32,454 nt of DNA, taken from DASUWK01 sp036378435. GTDB lineage: Bacteria > Chloroflexota > Dormibacteria > Dormibacterales > Dormibacteraceae. A program made the translations under genes and the position numbers. The stretch covers positions 1 through 32,454 of the forward strand of contig DASUWK010000051.1 of NCBI GenBank assembly GCA_036378435.1, given 5' to 3'. The notes below the pieces were generated by a model. The model worked only from the letters and a program-made list of their open reading frames with translations, was not told the DNA's origin and did not search any database. This document shows, one piece after another, positions 1-8,015 of the stretch. Position 1 is the stretch's first letter. The number at the start of each line of letters is the position of its first letter.

Positions 1-479
1 AGGACCGTCCCGCCGCCCTCCTCCTCACCCTCGATCAGGAAGCGGATGTTGACCGGCGGGCCGCCGGCCGCGATCGCGTGCTCTGCTGCCTTCAGCGCCG
101 CGAAGTGGTTGACCTTGCTGTCGGCGGCGCCCCGGGCATAGACCCGGCCGTCGCGAACCGTGGGCTCGAACGGCGGCGACGTCCAGAGCTCGAGCGGATC
201 GGCGGGCTGAACGTCGTAGTGGCCGTAGATGGTCGCCGTCGGGGCGCCGGGTCGGCCGCGCCACTCGGCCCTGACGATCGGCATTCCGCCCTCCGCGCCC
301 CAGAGATCGCTCTCGAGGCCCGCCGCCTGGAACCTCTCGACCAGCCATTCGGCGTTGCGGATGGTGTCGGCGCGGTGGTCGGGCGCTGTCGCGATCGACG
401 GGATCCGGAGCTCGTCGAACCATTCGGCGACGTCGCCATCGTGGTTGGAGCGGGCTCGGTCCAGCGCCTTGTCGAGCAC
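1..479 (-). CDS. M20 family dipeptidase/peptidase, 5' part only (runs off window)
   Basis: N-terminal 159 residues of an M20/M28-clan metallopeptidase; the rest lies left of base 1. Translation from the GTG at 477-479 gives the family's metal-site motifs. YGHYDVQP is at residues 85-92 (His87, first zinc ligand; Asp89, its supporting acid). GAADSKV is at 118-124 (Asp120, expected bridging Asp). EGEEEGGG is at 150-157 (catalytic Glu and adjacent zinc Glu). This order is typical of dipeptidases that cleave short peptides or N-acyl amino acids in the cytoplasm. An in-frame TGA (480-482) directly precedes the GTG, so the start cannot lie further upstream. There is no clear Shine-Dalgarno. It begins 9 bp after the recG stop, so it is probably co-transcribed with recG. 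The exact substrate cannot be told from the fragment. Confidence 0.88.
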   Translation of the reverse strand, partial: MLDKALDRARSNHDGDVAEWFDELRIPSIATAPDHRADTIRNAEWLVERFQAAGLESDLWGAEGGMPIVRAEWRGRPGAPTATIYGHYDVQPADPLELWTSPPFEPTVRDGRVYARGAADSKVNHFAALKAAEHAIAAGGPPVNIRFLIEGEEEGGGTV

Positions 480-488
480 TCAGTAACG

Positions 489-2576
489 CTAAGAGATCGC
501 GGCCAGCTCGAGTCGACGCGACACGGCCTCTCGCAGCGCGGGGTGCTCCTCGAGGTCGGGGTCGGCCGCGAGCACGGACTCCGCCTCCTCGCGCGCCTCG
601 CTCAGCAGCTCCGGATGCGCGAGCGCCTCCATGCCACGGTCGGTCAGGCCGTGCTGCCGCGCGCCCATCAGCTCCCCCACCCCCCGCATGCGCATGTCCG
701 CCTCGGCCAGCCGGAACCCGTCGTGCTCCTTTTCGACCAGACGCAGGCGCGTCATCGCCTCCTCGGTGGGCTCGTCGGCGAGCAAAAGGCAGTAACTCTG
801 GTGCGCGGATCGACCCACCCGGCCGCGAAACTGATGCAGCTGCGCCAGCCCGAAGCGGTTGGCTCCCTCAATCAGCATCACCGTCGCGTTCGGCACGTCC
901 ACGCCGACCTCGACGACCGCCGTCGCGACCAACACCTGCGTCTCGCCGGCGGCGAAACCGGCCATGACCGTGTCCTTCTCTCGCAGCTTGCCGTGAACGA
1001 GCGCCAGGCTCAGGTCCGGGAAGACTTCGGTGCGCAGGCGCTCGAACTCGACGGTCGCCGCCTTGCTCTGCAGCTTCTCCGACTCTTCGACGAGGGGACA
1101 GATGACGAACGCCTGTCTGCCGCCGGCGACCTCGCGCCGCACCAGCTCGTAGGCTAGCTCGCGCCCTTCGGGCTCCACGACCTGGGTCGCGACCGGCGTG
1201 CGGCCGGGCGGCAGCTCGTTGAGCACCGAGACGGCCATCTCGCCGTAGAGGGCCAGCGCGAGCGTCCGCGGGATGGGCGTCGCGGTCATGGCGAGGAAGT
1301 GCGGGCGACCCTGGCCCTTCGCCCGGAGCAGCTCGCGCTGCCGGACGCCGAACCGATGTTGCTCGTCGACGACGGCCAGGCCAAGGTTTGCGAGCTCGAC
1401 GTCCTCCTCGATCAGGGCGTGAGTGCCGACCAGCAGGGCGCAGTGGCCGCTGGCAGCGGCGGTGCGCACGCGCCGGCGCTCGGCGGCGGGCAGGCCGCTG
1501 ACGAGCAGCTCGACGGTCAGCCCCGGGAAGGACCCCTCGAGGTAGTCGCGGAACTTGTGGAGGTGCTGGCGGGCGAGGATCTCGGTCGGCGCCATGACCA
1601 CGGTCTGGAAGCCGGCGGCATGGGCCATGGCGGCGGCGGCGGCCGCGACGGCGGTCTTGCCCGAGCCGACGTCGCCGTTGAGGAGGCGGTTCATGGGCAG
1701 CTCGCGTTCGAGGTCTTTGAAGACGTCCCAGGTCGCCTTGCGCTGGGCGTTCGTCAGCTCGAACGGCAGGCCGGCCTTGAAGGCGTCGATGACCTCCTGG
1801 CGGTACGGGATCGGCGTGGCGGTCTCCTGCTCCAAGCCGCGCCGGAGGAGCACGAACGCGGCCTGGAACTCGAAGAGCTCGGCGAAGGCCAGGCGCCGCT
1901 TGGCCTCTTTCCAGCCCGCCTCGGAGTCGGGCTGGTGGCCCTGGCGCACAGCCTCCGCGATGGGCAGAAGACGGTGGCGATGGCGGACGTCCTCCGGGAG
2001 GGTGTCCTCCAGCTCGTCGGCGGCGGGCAGCGCGGCCTGGACCCAGTCGGCGATCCGGCTGGACGCGACGCCTGCGGTCTCGTGGTACTTCGGCATCAGC
2101 TCACCGACCTTGCTCGGCGCGCCCGAGACGAGGTCGTGGTGGGGGTTGCGCATCTCGAAGCTGCCCCCGTACCCGCGCACGACCTTGCCCGCCAGCGCGA
2201 TGCGCATGCCCGGCTTGTAGCGGTAGGCGAGCTTGGACTGGTTGAACCAGACGACGTTGAGGGTCGCGCCGGCCGCGTCTTTGATCTCCGCCTTGGCCAT
2301 CTTCAAACGCTTGTAGCGGCTGTTCTCGGCGCGGATGGACTTGACCGTGCCGACGAAGGTCGCCTGCTCGCCGGGTTGCAGCTGGGAGAGGAGCTCGATG
2401 CGGACGTACGGCTCCCAGCGCCAGGGCAGGTTGAGGAGCAGGTCCCGCACGGTCGCGATGCCGAGCCGGCCGAGCCGCTTTTCGTATTCGGGACCGACGC
2501 CCTTGACCACACCGACCGGCGCGGTGGGCGTGAGTCGCCTCCCGCCCTGCAGCACCGTCAGCTGAGGCCTCGCCAT
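489..2576 (-). CDS. recG: ATP-dependent DNA helicase RecG
   Basis: 695 residues, a normal RecG length. RecG is a superfamily 2 helicase that remodels stalled forks and Holliday junctions. The N-terminal wedge/OB region (about 20-150) includes the GVGP helix-hairpin element at residues 26-29. The helicase core has Walker A GDVGSGKT at 301-308, motif II DEQH at 404-407 within the RecG signature VVDEQHRFGV, and motif III TATPIPRT at 431-438. The C-terminal half carries the RecG-type QxxGRVGR motif (QFRGRVGR). The ATG at 2574-2576 agrees with the family N-terminus. It follows the Mce/MMPL operon on the same strand after a 154-bp gap full of GC palindromes, and the M20 peptidase gene follows 9 bp later. 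In many Gram-positive-type genomes recG lies beside rpmB/asp23/fakA; here that cluster is about 18 kb away. Confidence 0.97.
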   Translation of the reverse strand: MARPQLTVLQGGRRLTPTAPVGVVKGVGPEYEKRLGRLGIATVRDLLLNLPWRWEPYVRIELLSQLQPGEQATFVGTVKSIRAENSRYKRLKMAKAEIKDAAGATLNVVWFNQSKLAYRYKPGMRIALAGKVVRGYGGSFEMRNPHHDLVSGAPSKVGELMPKYHETAGVASSRIADWVQAALPAADELEDTLPEDVRHRHRLLPIAEAVRQGHQPDSEAGWKEAKRRLAFAELFEFQAAFVLLRRGLEQETATPIPYRQEVIDAFKAGLPFELTNAQRKATWDVFKDLERELPMNRLLNGDVGSGKTAVAAAAAAMAHAAGFQTVVMAPTEILARQHLHKFRDYLEGSFPGLTVELLVSGLPAAERRRVRTAAASGHCALLVGTHALIEEDVELANLGLAVVDEQHRFGVRQRELLRAKGQGRPHFLAMTATPIPRTLALALYGEMAVSVLNELPPGRTPVATQVVEPEGRELAYELVRREVAGGRQAFVICPLVEESEKLQSKAATVEFERLRTEVFPDLSLALVHGKLREKDTVMAGFAAGETQVLVATAVVEVGVDVPNATVMLIEGANRFGLAQLHQFRGRVGRSAHQSYCLLLADEPTEEAMTRLRLVEKEHDGFRLAEADMRMRGVGELMGARQHGLTDRGMEALAHPELLSEAREEAESVLAADPDLEEHPALREAVSRRLELAAIS

Positions 2577-2629
2577 GGCGGACGTAATCCTAGGAGGCTC
2601 CGAGGGCGGGTCAGCCGGCGGACGCTACA

Positions 2630-2649
2630 GGCCGGCGCCGGCGCCGGCC
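2630..2649. repeat. Perfect 20-bp GC palindrome in the MMPL-recG gap
   Basis: GGCCGGCGCCGGCGCCGGCC reads identically on both strands. It lies in the 154-bp gap between the stop of the MMPL gene and the start of recG, 22 bp from a second palindrome. It has no following T-run on the minus strand, so a classical intrinsic terminator is not supported. It could act as a GC hairpin that ends or attenuates the Mce operon transcript, or be part of a REP-like intergenic element. Confidence 0.6.
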
Positions 2650-2671
2650 GGGGTCGGCGCCGCTTTCGACC

Positions 2672-2693
2672 AGGCCGGCGCCTGCGCCGGCCT
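2672..2693. repeat. 10-bp inverted repeat with 2-bp loop
   Basis: AGGCCGGCGC, CT, GCGCCGGCCT is a perfect inverted repeat. It shares the GGCCGGCGC core with the palindrome at 2630-2649, so the two could also pair with each other. It is directly followed by the 18-mer GGGTGGGTGGCTATGGCG (2695-2712), which recurs at 28759-28776. Confidence 0.6.
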
Positions 2694-2694
2694 G

Positions 2695-2712
2695 GGGTGG
2701 GTGGCTATGGCG
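2695..2712 (+). repeat. Dispersed 18-bp intergenic repeat, copy A
   Basis: GGGTGGGTGGCTATGGCG is identical to bases 28759-28776 in the same orientation. Allowing one base of indel, the match extends left by CCT. Both copies are intergenic and lie close to GC palindromes, as expected of a REP-like family. Two copies are few, so the family status is inferred. Confidence 0.5.
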
Positions 2713-2730
2713 TGAGTGTTGGAAAGCTGA

Positions 2731-5094
2731 TCAGGATCGGGCGAACCGGACTGCGAGGGGCGGGAGCAGGACGAGGACGGCGAGGGTGGCGAAGGCGAGG
2801 TCGGTGCCGCTCCACAGCCCGAACTCGCGGACGATGGGGACGGGACTGACCGCGAGCAGTAGAAAGCCGAGCACCAGCGCCGCGGCGGACGCGATCACCG
2901 CCGGCCCCACCCGCCGCGACGCGATCGCCGCGCAATCAGCAGCAACAGCCGACTCCCCGCCCGCCCGCAGCTCCTCGCTGAACCGCGCCAGCCACAGCAC
3001 CGAGAACTCCGTCGCAAACGCCACCACGACCCCCGCCAGCAGTACGGTGACCGGGTTCGCCTGGACGTGGCTCAGCCACAGCAGCCCCGTCGCCCAGCCG
3101 GCCGCCACCGTCGCCGGGAGGATGGCCAAGACCGAGCGCCGCAGCGACCGGTAGGCGACCAGCAGGACCACCAGAACCAACGCGATCGCCAGCACATTCA
3201 GAACCACCTGTTCGCGCTTCAGAGCGTCGAGCGCGGTCGACGCCACCACGGCCAGGCCGGCGGGGAACACCGTGTAGCCGGGCGGGGGAGGCGAGACCTG
3301 CTGGATGCGGCGCAGCAGCTCGGAGTCGTCCTGCACCGACGTGATCTGCTTCTGCCCGAACACGATCCGCGACAGCTGGTGGTTCGACGTGATCACCGCC
3401 TGGCTCAGGTAGGCGGGGAGGTCGCGAAGGATCGCCGTCGTGAGCTGCGCGTTCGGCAGCTGGCCGTTGCCGCTGAACGAGCGCAGGAACGTCGGCAGGC
3501 TGTCGATCAGCCGCAGGTTGCCGCCTGCGTTCTTCTCCGCCTGCACGCCCGCCTGCTGCTGCCACGCGATCACATCCGGGTTGGACACGTTGGGACCGCT
3601 GACCACCAGGTCCAGCTCGCCCGCCAGGCCGGTCTCGTGCTGCACGGTCAGCGCCTGCTTGACCGCCGGGTCGCCCGCCGGCATCAGGTGCTGCAGGTCC
3701 GTCTCGATCTGCACGAACGGCAGGCCCGCCCAGCCCACGAGGCCGATGACAACCAGCGGCACGACGACCGCCAGCCGCAGGCGGCCCAGGGCCGCCACCC
3801 AATTCCACGCCGGCGCCGGCGGTTCCGGTGCCGCGGCTGCACCGCGCGCGCCGCGCCGCGCCAGCACCGCCAGCAGCGGAATCCCGACCAAGAGATTCGC
3901 CAGCCAGGCAGCGCCGACACCCAGCGCCATGAAGAACGCGAACTGCCGCACCAGCGGCAGCGGCGAGACCGCGAAGGCGAGCACGCCTGCGGCCGTAGCG
4001 ACGGCGGCGAGCAGTGTCGACGGCAGGATCGACCGCGCTGCCGTCACCACCCGGGCTCGTGCGTCGGTGCCGCTGACCTCGGCGAGCCGGTTGGCCGTCT
4101 GCAGCCCGTAGTCGGTCGTCAGACCGAGGACCACCGGCAGCACGGCCAGCGATGCCGGCGTCAGCCGCAGCCCCACCAAGCCCGCCAGGCCGGCGCACCA
4201 GAAGGCGGCTATGACCGCCAGGGGGACCGCAAGCCAGCGGCGCCTGACGCCGCGCAGCACGAGGAGGGTGACCAGCAGCATCGCCACGATCGTCAGCGCC
4301 CCCAGCACGAGCAGCCCGGGCGCGGGCGTGAGCGGCCAGCCCACCACGTCCTCCGCCAGCGACTCCGCCAGGGCAGGCGTGCCGGAGACGTTGATCGACA
4401 GGCCCTTGAGGTCCGGGTCGCGGCCCGCCGTCTTGATCGACTGCAGCAGCGCGCGGACCTGCTCCTGGCTGGCGTCGGGCCGCAGCCGGATCGTGACCAT
4501 CATGTGGTTGCGGTCCGGCAGGGTCCAGCTCCAGAAGGGACGCGGCTGGTTGCCGCCCGGCTCGAGCAGGATCTGGCCGTAGAAGACCGGGTTGTCGGGC
4601 CGCGGCAGGCCGATGTCCGGGAACTGCTTGATCAACTGCTGGGCGCAGGTCTGGACGGCCGCTTTGAACGCGTCGTCGCCGGCCTTGATCTGGTCGGATG
4701 GTGACTTCCCTTGCTGCTTCGCCTTGGCGACGGCCTGCTGCTCGGCGGCGTTGCCCTCCCGTCCGCAGAGGTCGAGCGCCGCTTTTGTCACGTCCTCGGC
4801 GAGCACGAAGACCAACGAGCCGGTGCCGTACACCTGCTGCACGCCGGCCTGCTTGTGCAGCGTGCCCTCGAAGTGAACGAAGCCGACCATGTGCTGCGGA
4901 GTGAGCAGCTCGTGTCCTTTCGGCGCGGAGAACACCACGACCACCGGGTCAGCGCCGAAGGCGTTCGCGAACCGGACCTGGTCGTTATAGAGCGAGGAGG
5001 TCGGGTCGACGAACAGGTCCAGCCGCGCGTCCTCCTTGAGGTGTGAGGGAAGCACGAAGATGCCCGAGACCACGCTGACCGCCAGCGCGACCAT
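2731..5094 (-). CDS. MMPL/RND-family transporter of the Mce operon
   Basis: At least 787 residues with the two-fold repeat of the MMPL branch of RND transporters. Each half has a large extracytoplasmic domain followed by a bundle of membrane helices. The first bundle spans about residues 245-415 and contains LGLTTDYGL, matching the TM4 DY motif for proton relay. The second bundle is near 650-785, with VVVAFATEFSVLWLARF at the equivalent site. Relatives move lipids or hopanoids across the envelope, so a lipid substrate fits the upstream Mce genes. The start is doubtful. The ATG at 5092-5094 has no Shine-Dalgarno and gives a short first helix. The frame stays open upstream to a TGA at 5212-5214 and encodes plausible N-terminus (ALESRLRALLG, then GRGSTYLL), but it holds no ATG, GTG or TTG. 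An ATA at 5164-5166 is the only hint of an alternative start. Confidence 0.88.
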   Translation of the reverse strand: MVALAVSVVSGIFVLPSHLKEDARLDLFVDPTSSLYNDQVRFANAFGADPVVVVFSAPKGHELLTPQHMVGFVHFEGTLHKQAGVQQVYGTGSLVFVLAEDVTKAALDLCGREGNAAEQQAVAKAKQQGKSPSDQIKAGDDAFKAAVQTCAQQLIKQFPDIGLPRPDNPVFYGQILLEPGGNQPRPFWSWTLPDRNHMMVTIRLRPDASQEQVRALLQSIKTAGRDPDLKGLSINVSGTPALAESLAEDVVGWPLTPAPGLLVLGALTIVAMLLVTLLVLRGVRRRWLAVPLAVIAAFWCAGLAGLVGLRLTPASLAVLPVVLGLTTDYGLQTANRLAEVSGTDARARVVTAARSILPSTLLAAVATAAGVLAFAVSPLPLVRQFAFFMALGVGAAWLANLLVGIPLLAVLARRGARGAAAAPEPPAPAWNWVAALGRLRLAVVVPLVVIGLVGWAGLPFVQIETDLQHLMPAGDPAVKQALTVQHETGLAGELDLVVSGPNVSNPDVIAWQQQAGVQAEKNAGGNLRLIDSLPTFLRSFSGNGQLPNAQLTTAILRDLPAYLSQAVITSNHQLSRIVFGQKQITSVQDDSELLRRIQQVSPPPPGYTVFPAGLAVVASTALDALKREQVVLNVLAIALVLVVLLVAYRSLRRSVLAILPATVAAGWATGLLWLSHVQANPVTVLLAGVVVAFATEFSVLWLARFSEELRAGGESAVAADCAAIASRRVGPAVIASAAALVLGFLLLAVSPVPIVREFGLWSGTDLAFATLAVLVLLPPLAVRFARS

Positions 5095-5179
5095 GAGGAG
5101 ATATGTCGATCCGCGCCCTGCTGCCGCTCCGAGCAGGGCGCGGAGCCTCGATTCGAGAGCCTCTATGGCCGCGGAGCCT

Positions 5180-6439
5180 TTATGACCCGCCTGAACCCAG
5201 GAAGAGGTCGATCAGCTGTTGGTCGGTGAGATTCGAGCTCGGGATCGCCTGCGCTTCGGCCTGCGCCTGGCCGCCCGAGGCGTTTTGCGGCCGCCCTGCG
5301 CACGCTGCGCCGCTCTGCGCCTGCGCGGTCGTGCTGCCGAGGCTCGGTACGCCGGGACTGCACGCTCCGACGATCGCGTAAACACGCGCGAAGTTGCCGA
5401 AAGCGTCCTTGCCCGCGAAGGCCGACTCGGTGAACATGACCGCCGTCATCAGCGCCTGGATCGAGTTGTACGTGTAGCCGTCCTTGGTGTCCGCGGCATT
5501 GGCGCCGCTGAGCAAGACGTCGCCGGCCGCGAGCACCGTCTTCAGCCTGGTCACCGTCTCCGGCAGCCGTGACAGCACGTACGCCAGGTTCTGGCTGTTG
5601 CCGCTCATGACGACGTCCAGGTGCGCCAGCGTCGCCGCGGTCTGGTCGATGCCGTCGCCCAGCTGTCCGTTCACCTGCGCGATCCCGGAGATCGCCTTGT
5701 CCGTGTCGGCGATCTGCGCCGAAATCGGCGCGTACTGCAGGTCGCGGTTGAACTGCTCAGCCGAGACCAGCAGCTGCGAGATGTCGGCGTCCCGCGCCGC
5801 CAGCGTCGAGGTTGTGGTGGTCAGGTCCTGGGCCGACTGACCAAGCGCCGCCAGGGCGGCGTTCACGTCCTGGCCGCGGCCCTGGGAGCCCTGGCCGAGC
5901 TCGACCAGCAACGTCTGGAGGCTCTGCCTCACGTCGGGCTGAAGCGCGTCGATCACCTGGTCGAAGTCGATCGCGACGTGGACCCGGGAGGCCGGGATCG
6001 TCGACCCCTCGGCGAAGACGCCGGTCGTCCCGGGGTAGAGCTCGACGAACTTCGGCCCGAGCAGGCCGTGGGGCTGGACCGACGCGCTCGCGTCGGCGTG
6101 CAGCAGCTTTGCGTACCGCGGCTCGATGTCGAGGTTGATGTGCTGCGAGGACGGGTCCAGGCCCGCGATCTGCCCCACCTTGGCCCCGTTCATCTCCACC
6201 CAGGAGCGCTGGTCGATCTCGCCGAAGCCGGTCGCCTGCAGCTGCAGGTGGAACTGCTGGTTCCAGGGCAGCAATGACGGCGAGAACGCGAGGACCAGAG
6301 CGACAACCGCGATGAGCGCCGTGGCGAGACCGACGAGGCGCTTGCCGCCCGCCCCCATCTGGGCGTGCGCGGCCGGCTTCTCCGCCCTCCTCCCGAAGGG
6401 CAGTCGCGGCAGCTGCAGACGCGGGCTAGTGGTTGCCAT
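5180..6439 (-). CDS. Mce/MlaD family protein (sixth mce gene of the operon)
   Basis: 419 residues. A basic, proline-containing cytoplasmic leader (1-34) precedes one membrane helix (about 35-55). An MCE domain follows (about 62-140), with the family motif seen as HGLLGPKFVEL at 124-134. After that comes a long, helix-rich, Gln/Leu/Asp-rich region (about 150-330) that in this family builds the needle-like channel through the envelope. MCE proteins form hexameric rings or tubes that pass lipids to a YrbE/ATPase permease. The ATG abuts the TAA of the preceding mce gene (6440-6442), so the two are translationally coupled. The last 50 residues are Gln/Ala-rich and end before the MMPL gene. Confidence 0.93.
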   Translation of the reverse strand: MATTSPRLQLPRLPFGRRAEKPAAHAQMGAGGKRLVGLATALIAVVALVLAFSPSLLPWNQQFHLQLQATGFGEIDQRSWVEMNGAKVGQIAGLDPSSQHINLDIEPRYAKLLHADASASVQPHGLLGPKFVELYPGTTGVFAEGSTIPASRVHVAIDFDQVIDALQPDVRQSLQTLLVELGQGSQGRGQDVNAALAALGQSAQDLTTTTSTLAARDADISQLLVSAEQFNRDLQYAPISAQIADTDKAISGIAQVNGQLGDGIDQTAATLAHLDVVMSGNSQNLAYVLSRLPETVTRLKTVLAAGDVLLSGANAADTKDGYTYNSIQALMTAVMFTESAFAGKDAFGNFARVYAIVGACSPGVPSLGSTTAQAQSGAACAGRPQNASGGQAQAEAQAIPSSNLTDQQLIDLFLGSGGS

Positions 6440-7819
6440 TTATGGAGAGAGCATCTGGCCGAGCCAGCCGGAGATGGTGCTCGTCAGGCCGTTGACGATG
6501 CCACCGAGGTTGAGGCCGCCTCCCGAGGTGCTCGACGTGCCCGACTTGCACGTTGTCGAGGGTGTCGGTGGCGGCGAGGTCGGGACGCACGGGGTCGGGG
6601 ATGGGCACACCAGCGGGGTCGGGGACGGCAGCAGGCCGGGCAGGACCGGGATCAGCGACGGCAGCGGCGCCGGCGTCGCGCACGCCTTGGGCGTTGCGCC
6701 CGGGGCAGGCTGCGCGGGCTTCGACGCCGGTGCTGCCGGCACTCCGCCCGCGTTCTCCTTGCACGTCTTCGAGGTCTGGAAAGACCCGTAGCACTGGCTG
6801 TACACGAAGTACTGGCGGAGGAAGCTGCCGTTGGCGTCGCCGGTGTTGATGGCGCCGCCGATCTCGGTCGTCAGCGAGGAGATGCCTTCTTCGAGTACGC
6901 CGACGTTCGGGTGCAGGTAGCTGTTGACCGTGACGACCAGCGAGTTGAGGTCGCGCGCGGTCGGGTCGAACTGGACGATCGAGGTGTGGAAGTTGCCCTC
7001 CTCGCCGTTCAGCGTCTGGTCGAAGTCCTGCGTCGTGTTCGCGAGGTGCAGCAGCAGGCTGTCCAGCTGCTGGTCGCGCGAGTCGAGCGTGCCGGTCACC
7101 TCGCCCGTGTGCTGGACGAAGCCACCGAGCTGCTCGTGGCTCTGCCCGAGCCGCTGCGACACGATCGCCAGGTTCGCCACGATCCGGTCGAGGTCCGAGT
7201 TGTGCTTCTGGAAGGTCTGCAGCGGGGCCACCGACTGCTCCGACAGCGGCCGCAGCTGGCTGAACAGAAGGTTGATCGCCTGGGCCTGCCCGTCGACGCC
7301 GCCGCCCGCCTGCTGGATCACGACCTGCAGCTGCTGCCTGGTCTTCGGATCGAGCGCCGAGAGGAACTGGTCGAAGTCGACGGGCGTGACCGTTTGATCG
7401 GTCGGCAGCGTCGAGCCGCTGTCGATCGAGCGGCGACCGCTCGCGACCGACGAGAGCTCGATGTACTTGGAAGCGAGCAGCGTGCCGTAGCGGATCCGCG
7501 CGATGGTCCCGCTGTGCACGGGCGAGTACTGGCGGTCGATGCGCATCGAGACGACCGCGACCTTGCCCTGGACGTGGACGCTGGTCACCTGGCCGACGGG
7601 GTTGCCCGCGATGACGACGGGGGCGCCCTGCGCCACGCCGTTGGCGTCGTTGAAGTCCGCGTTGAGCGTGTAGTCGAAGCCGGGCGGCCAGCCGAGGCTC
7701 AAGTTGAAGGGCACCCCGAAGCTGGCGTTGATGCCGGCGGCCAGCAGGATGATCACGAGGATCCCGACCAGCAGCCCGATCCCGGCTCGGAACGCCTTCT
7801 GTCCGCTCGTGAGGACCAT
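6440..7819 (-). CDS. Mce/MlaD family protein with Pro/Cys-rich tail (fifth mce gene)
   Basis: 459 residues from the ATG at 7817-7819. The frame is open further upstream, but the extension is Arg/Pro-rich and not conserved in type. A membrane helix lies at about 13-32 and the MCE domain at about 48-130. The usual LLGxKYxEL motif reads TLLASKYIEL at 113-122, so the central Gly is missing. A helical stretch continues to about residue 340. The C-terminal 110 residues are a low-complexity Pro/Ser/Thr tail with several cysteines (CKEN, KACATP, VCPSPTPC, TTCKSG), probably an extracytoplasmic stalk. A GGAG lies about 10 nt upstream of the ATG. Unlike its neighbours, it is separated from the preceding mce gene by 193 bp carrying an inverted repeat. 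Confidence 0.92.
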   Translation of the reverse strand: MVLTSGQKAFRAGIGLLVGILVIILLAAGINASFGVPFNLSLGWPPGFDYTLNADFNDANGVAQGAPVVIAGNPVGQVTSVHVQGKVAVVSMRIDRQYSPVHSGTIARIRYGTLLASKYIELSSVASGRRSIDSGSTLPTDQTVTPVDFDQFLSALDPKTRQQLQVVIQQAGGGVDGQAQAINLLFSQLRPLSEQSVAPLQTFQKHNSDLDRIVANLAIVSQRLGQSHEQLGGFVQHTGEVTGTLDSRDQQLDSLLLHLANTTQDFDQTLNGEEGNFHTSIVQFDPTARDLNSLVVTVNSYLHPNVGVLEEGISSLTTEIGGAINTGDANGSFLRQYFVYSQCYGSFQTSKTCKENAGGVPAAPASKPAQPAPGATPKACATPAPLPSLIPVLPGLLPSPTPLVCPSPTPCVPTSPPPTPSTTCKSGTSSTSGGGLNLGGIVNGLTSTISGWLGQMLSP

Positions 7820-8015
7820 TAGTGCGGAACTCCGTGGCCGCGCTGGCGATGCGCCGGCTGGGCGCACGGCGCCAAGGAGACGACGAGCACGTGAGGGAGC
7901 GCACACGAAGGGTGCGTGACTGAACGCGCGCAGGAGTCGACGCGGGCGTCAGCGCCGAAGGCGCCCGGGCCCCCAGGCGGATGCAGCGTCAAGCGGATCG
8001 CGGAGTTTCGCACTA
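7820..8015. repeat. Interval bounded by a 17-bp inverted repeat inside the mce operon
   Basis: TAGTGCGGAACTCCGTG at 7820-7836 and the reverse complement of 7999-8015 (TAGTGCGAAACTCCGCG) match at 15 of 17 positions. The left arm touches the start codon of the fifth mce gene. The right arm contains the TAG stop of the fourth. All other junctions in this operon are overlapping or within about 15 bp, so the 163 bp between the arms looks inserted. The inner sequence has a GC hairpin-like segment near 7950-7970 (GCGCCGAAGGCGCCC). No protein with coding character is visible in it. Confidence 0.55.

Noticed and set aside
78..1157. Long open frame on the plus strand across the M20 and recG genes
   Set aside because: It is antisense to two recognised genes; its Arg/Leu/Gly/Val-rich composition is what GC-rich third positions produce.
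3067..4704. 545-codon open frame on the plus strand
   Set aside because: Antisense to the MMPL transporter, very Arg/Gln/His-rich, with no domain pattern.
6365..7822. 485-codon plus-strand open frame across the mce genes
   Set aside because: Antisense shadow of the fifth and sixth mce genes, which have clear MCE motifs.
7819..8013. 64-codon minus-strand frame filling the gap between mce genes
   Set aside because: No recognisable pattern, and its ends coincide with the inverted repeat; a non-coding insertion explains it better.
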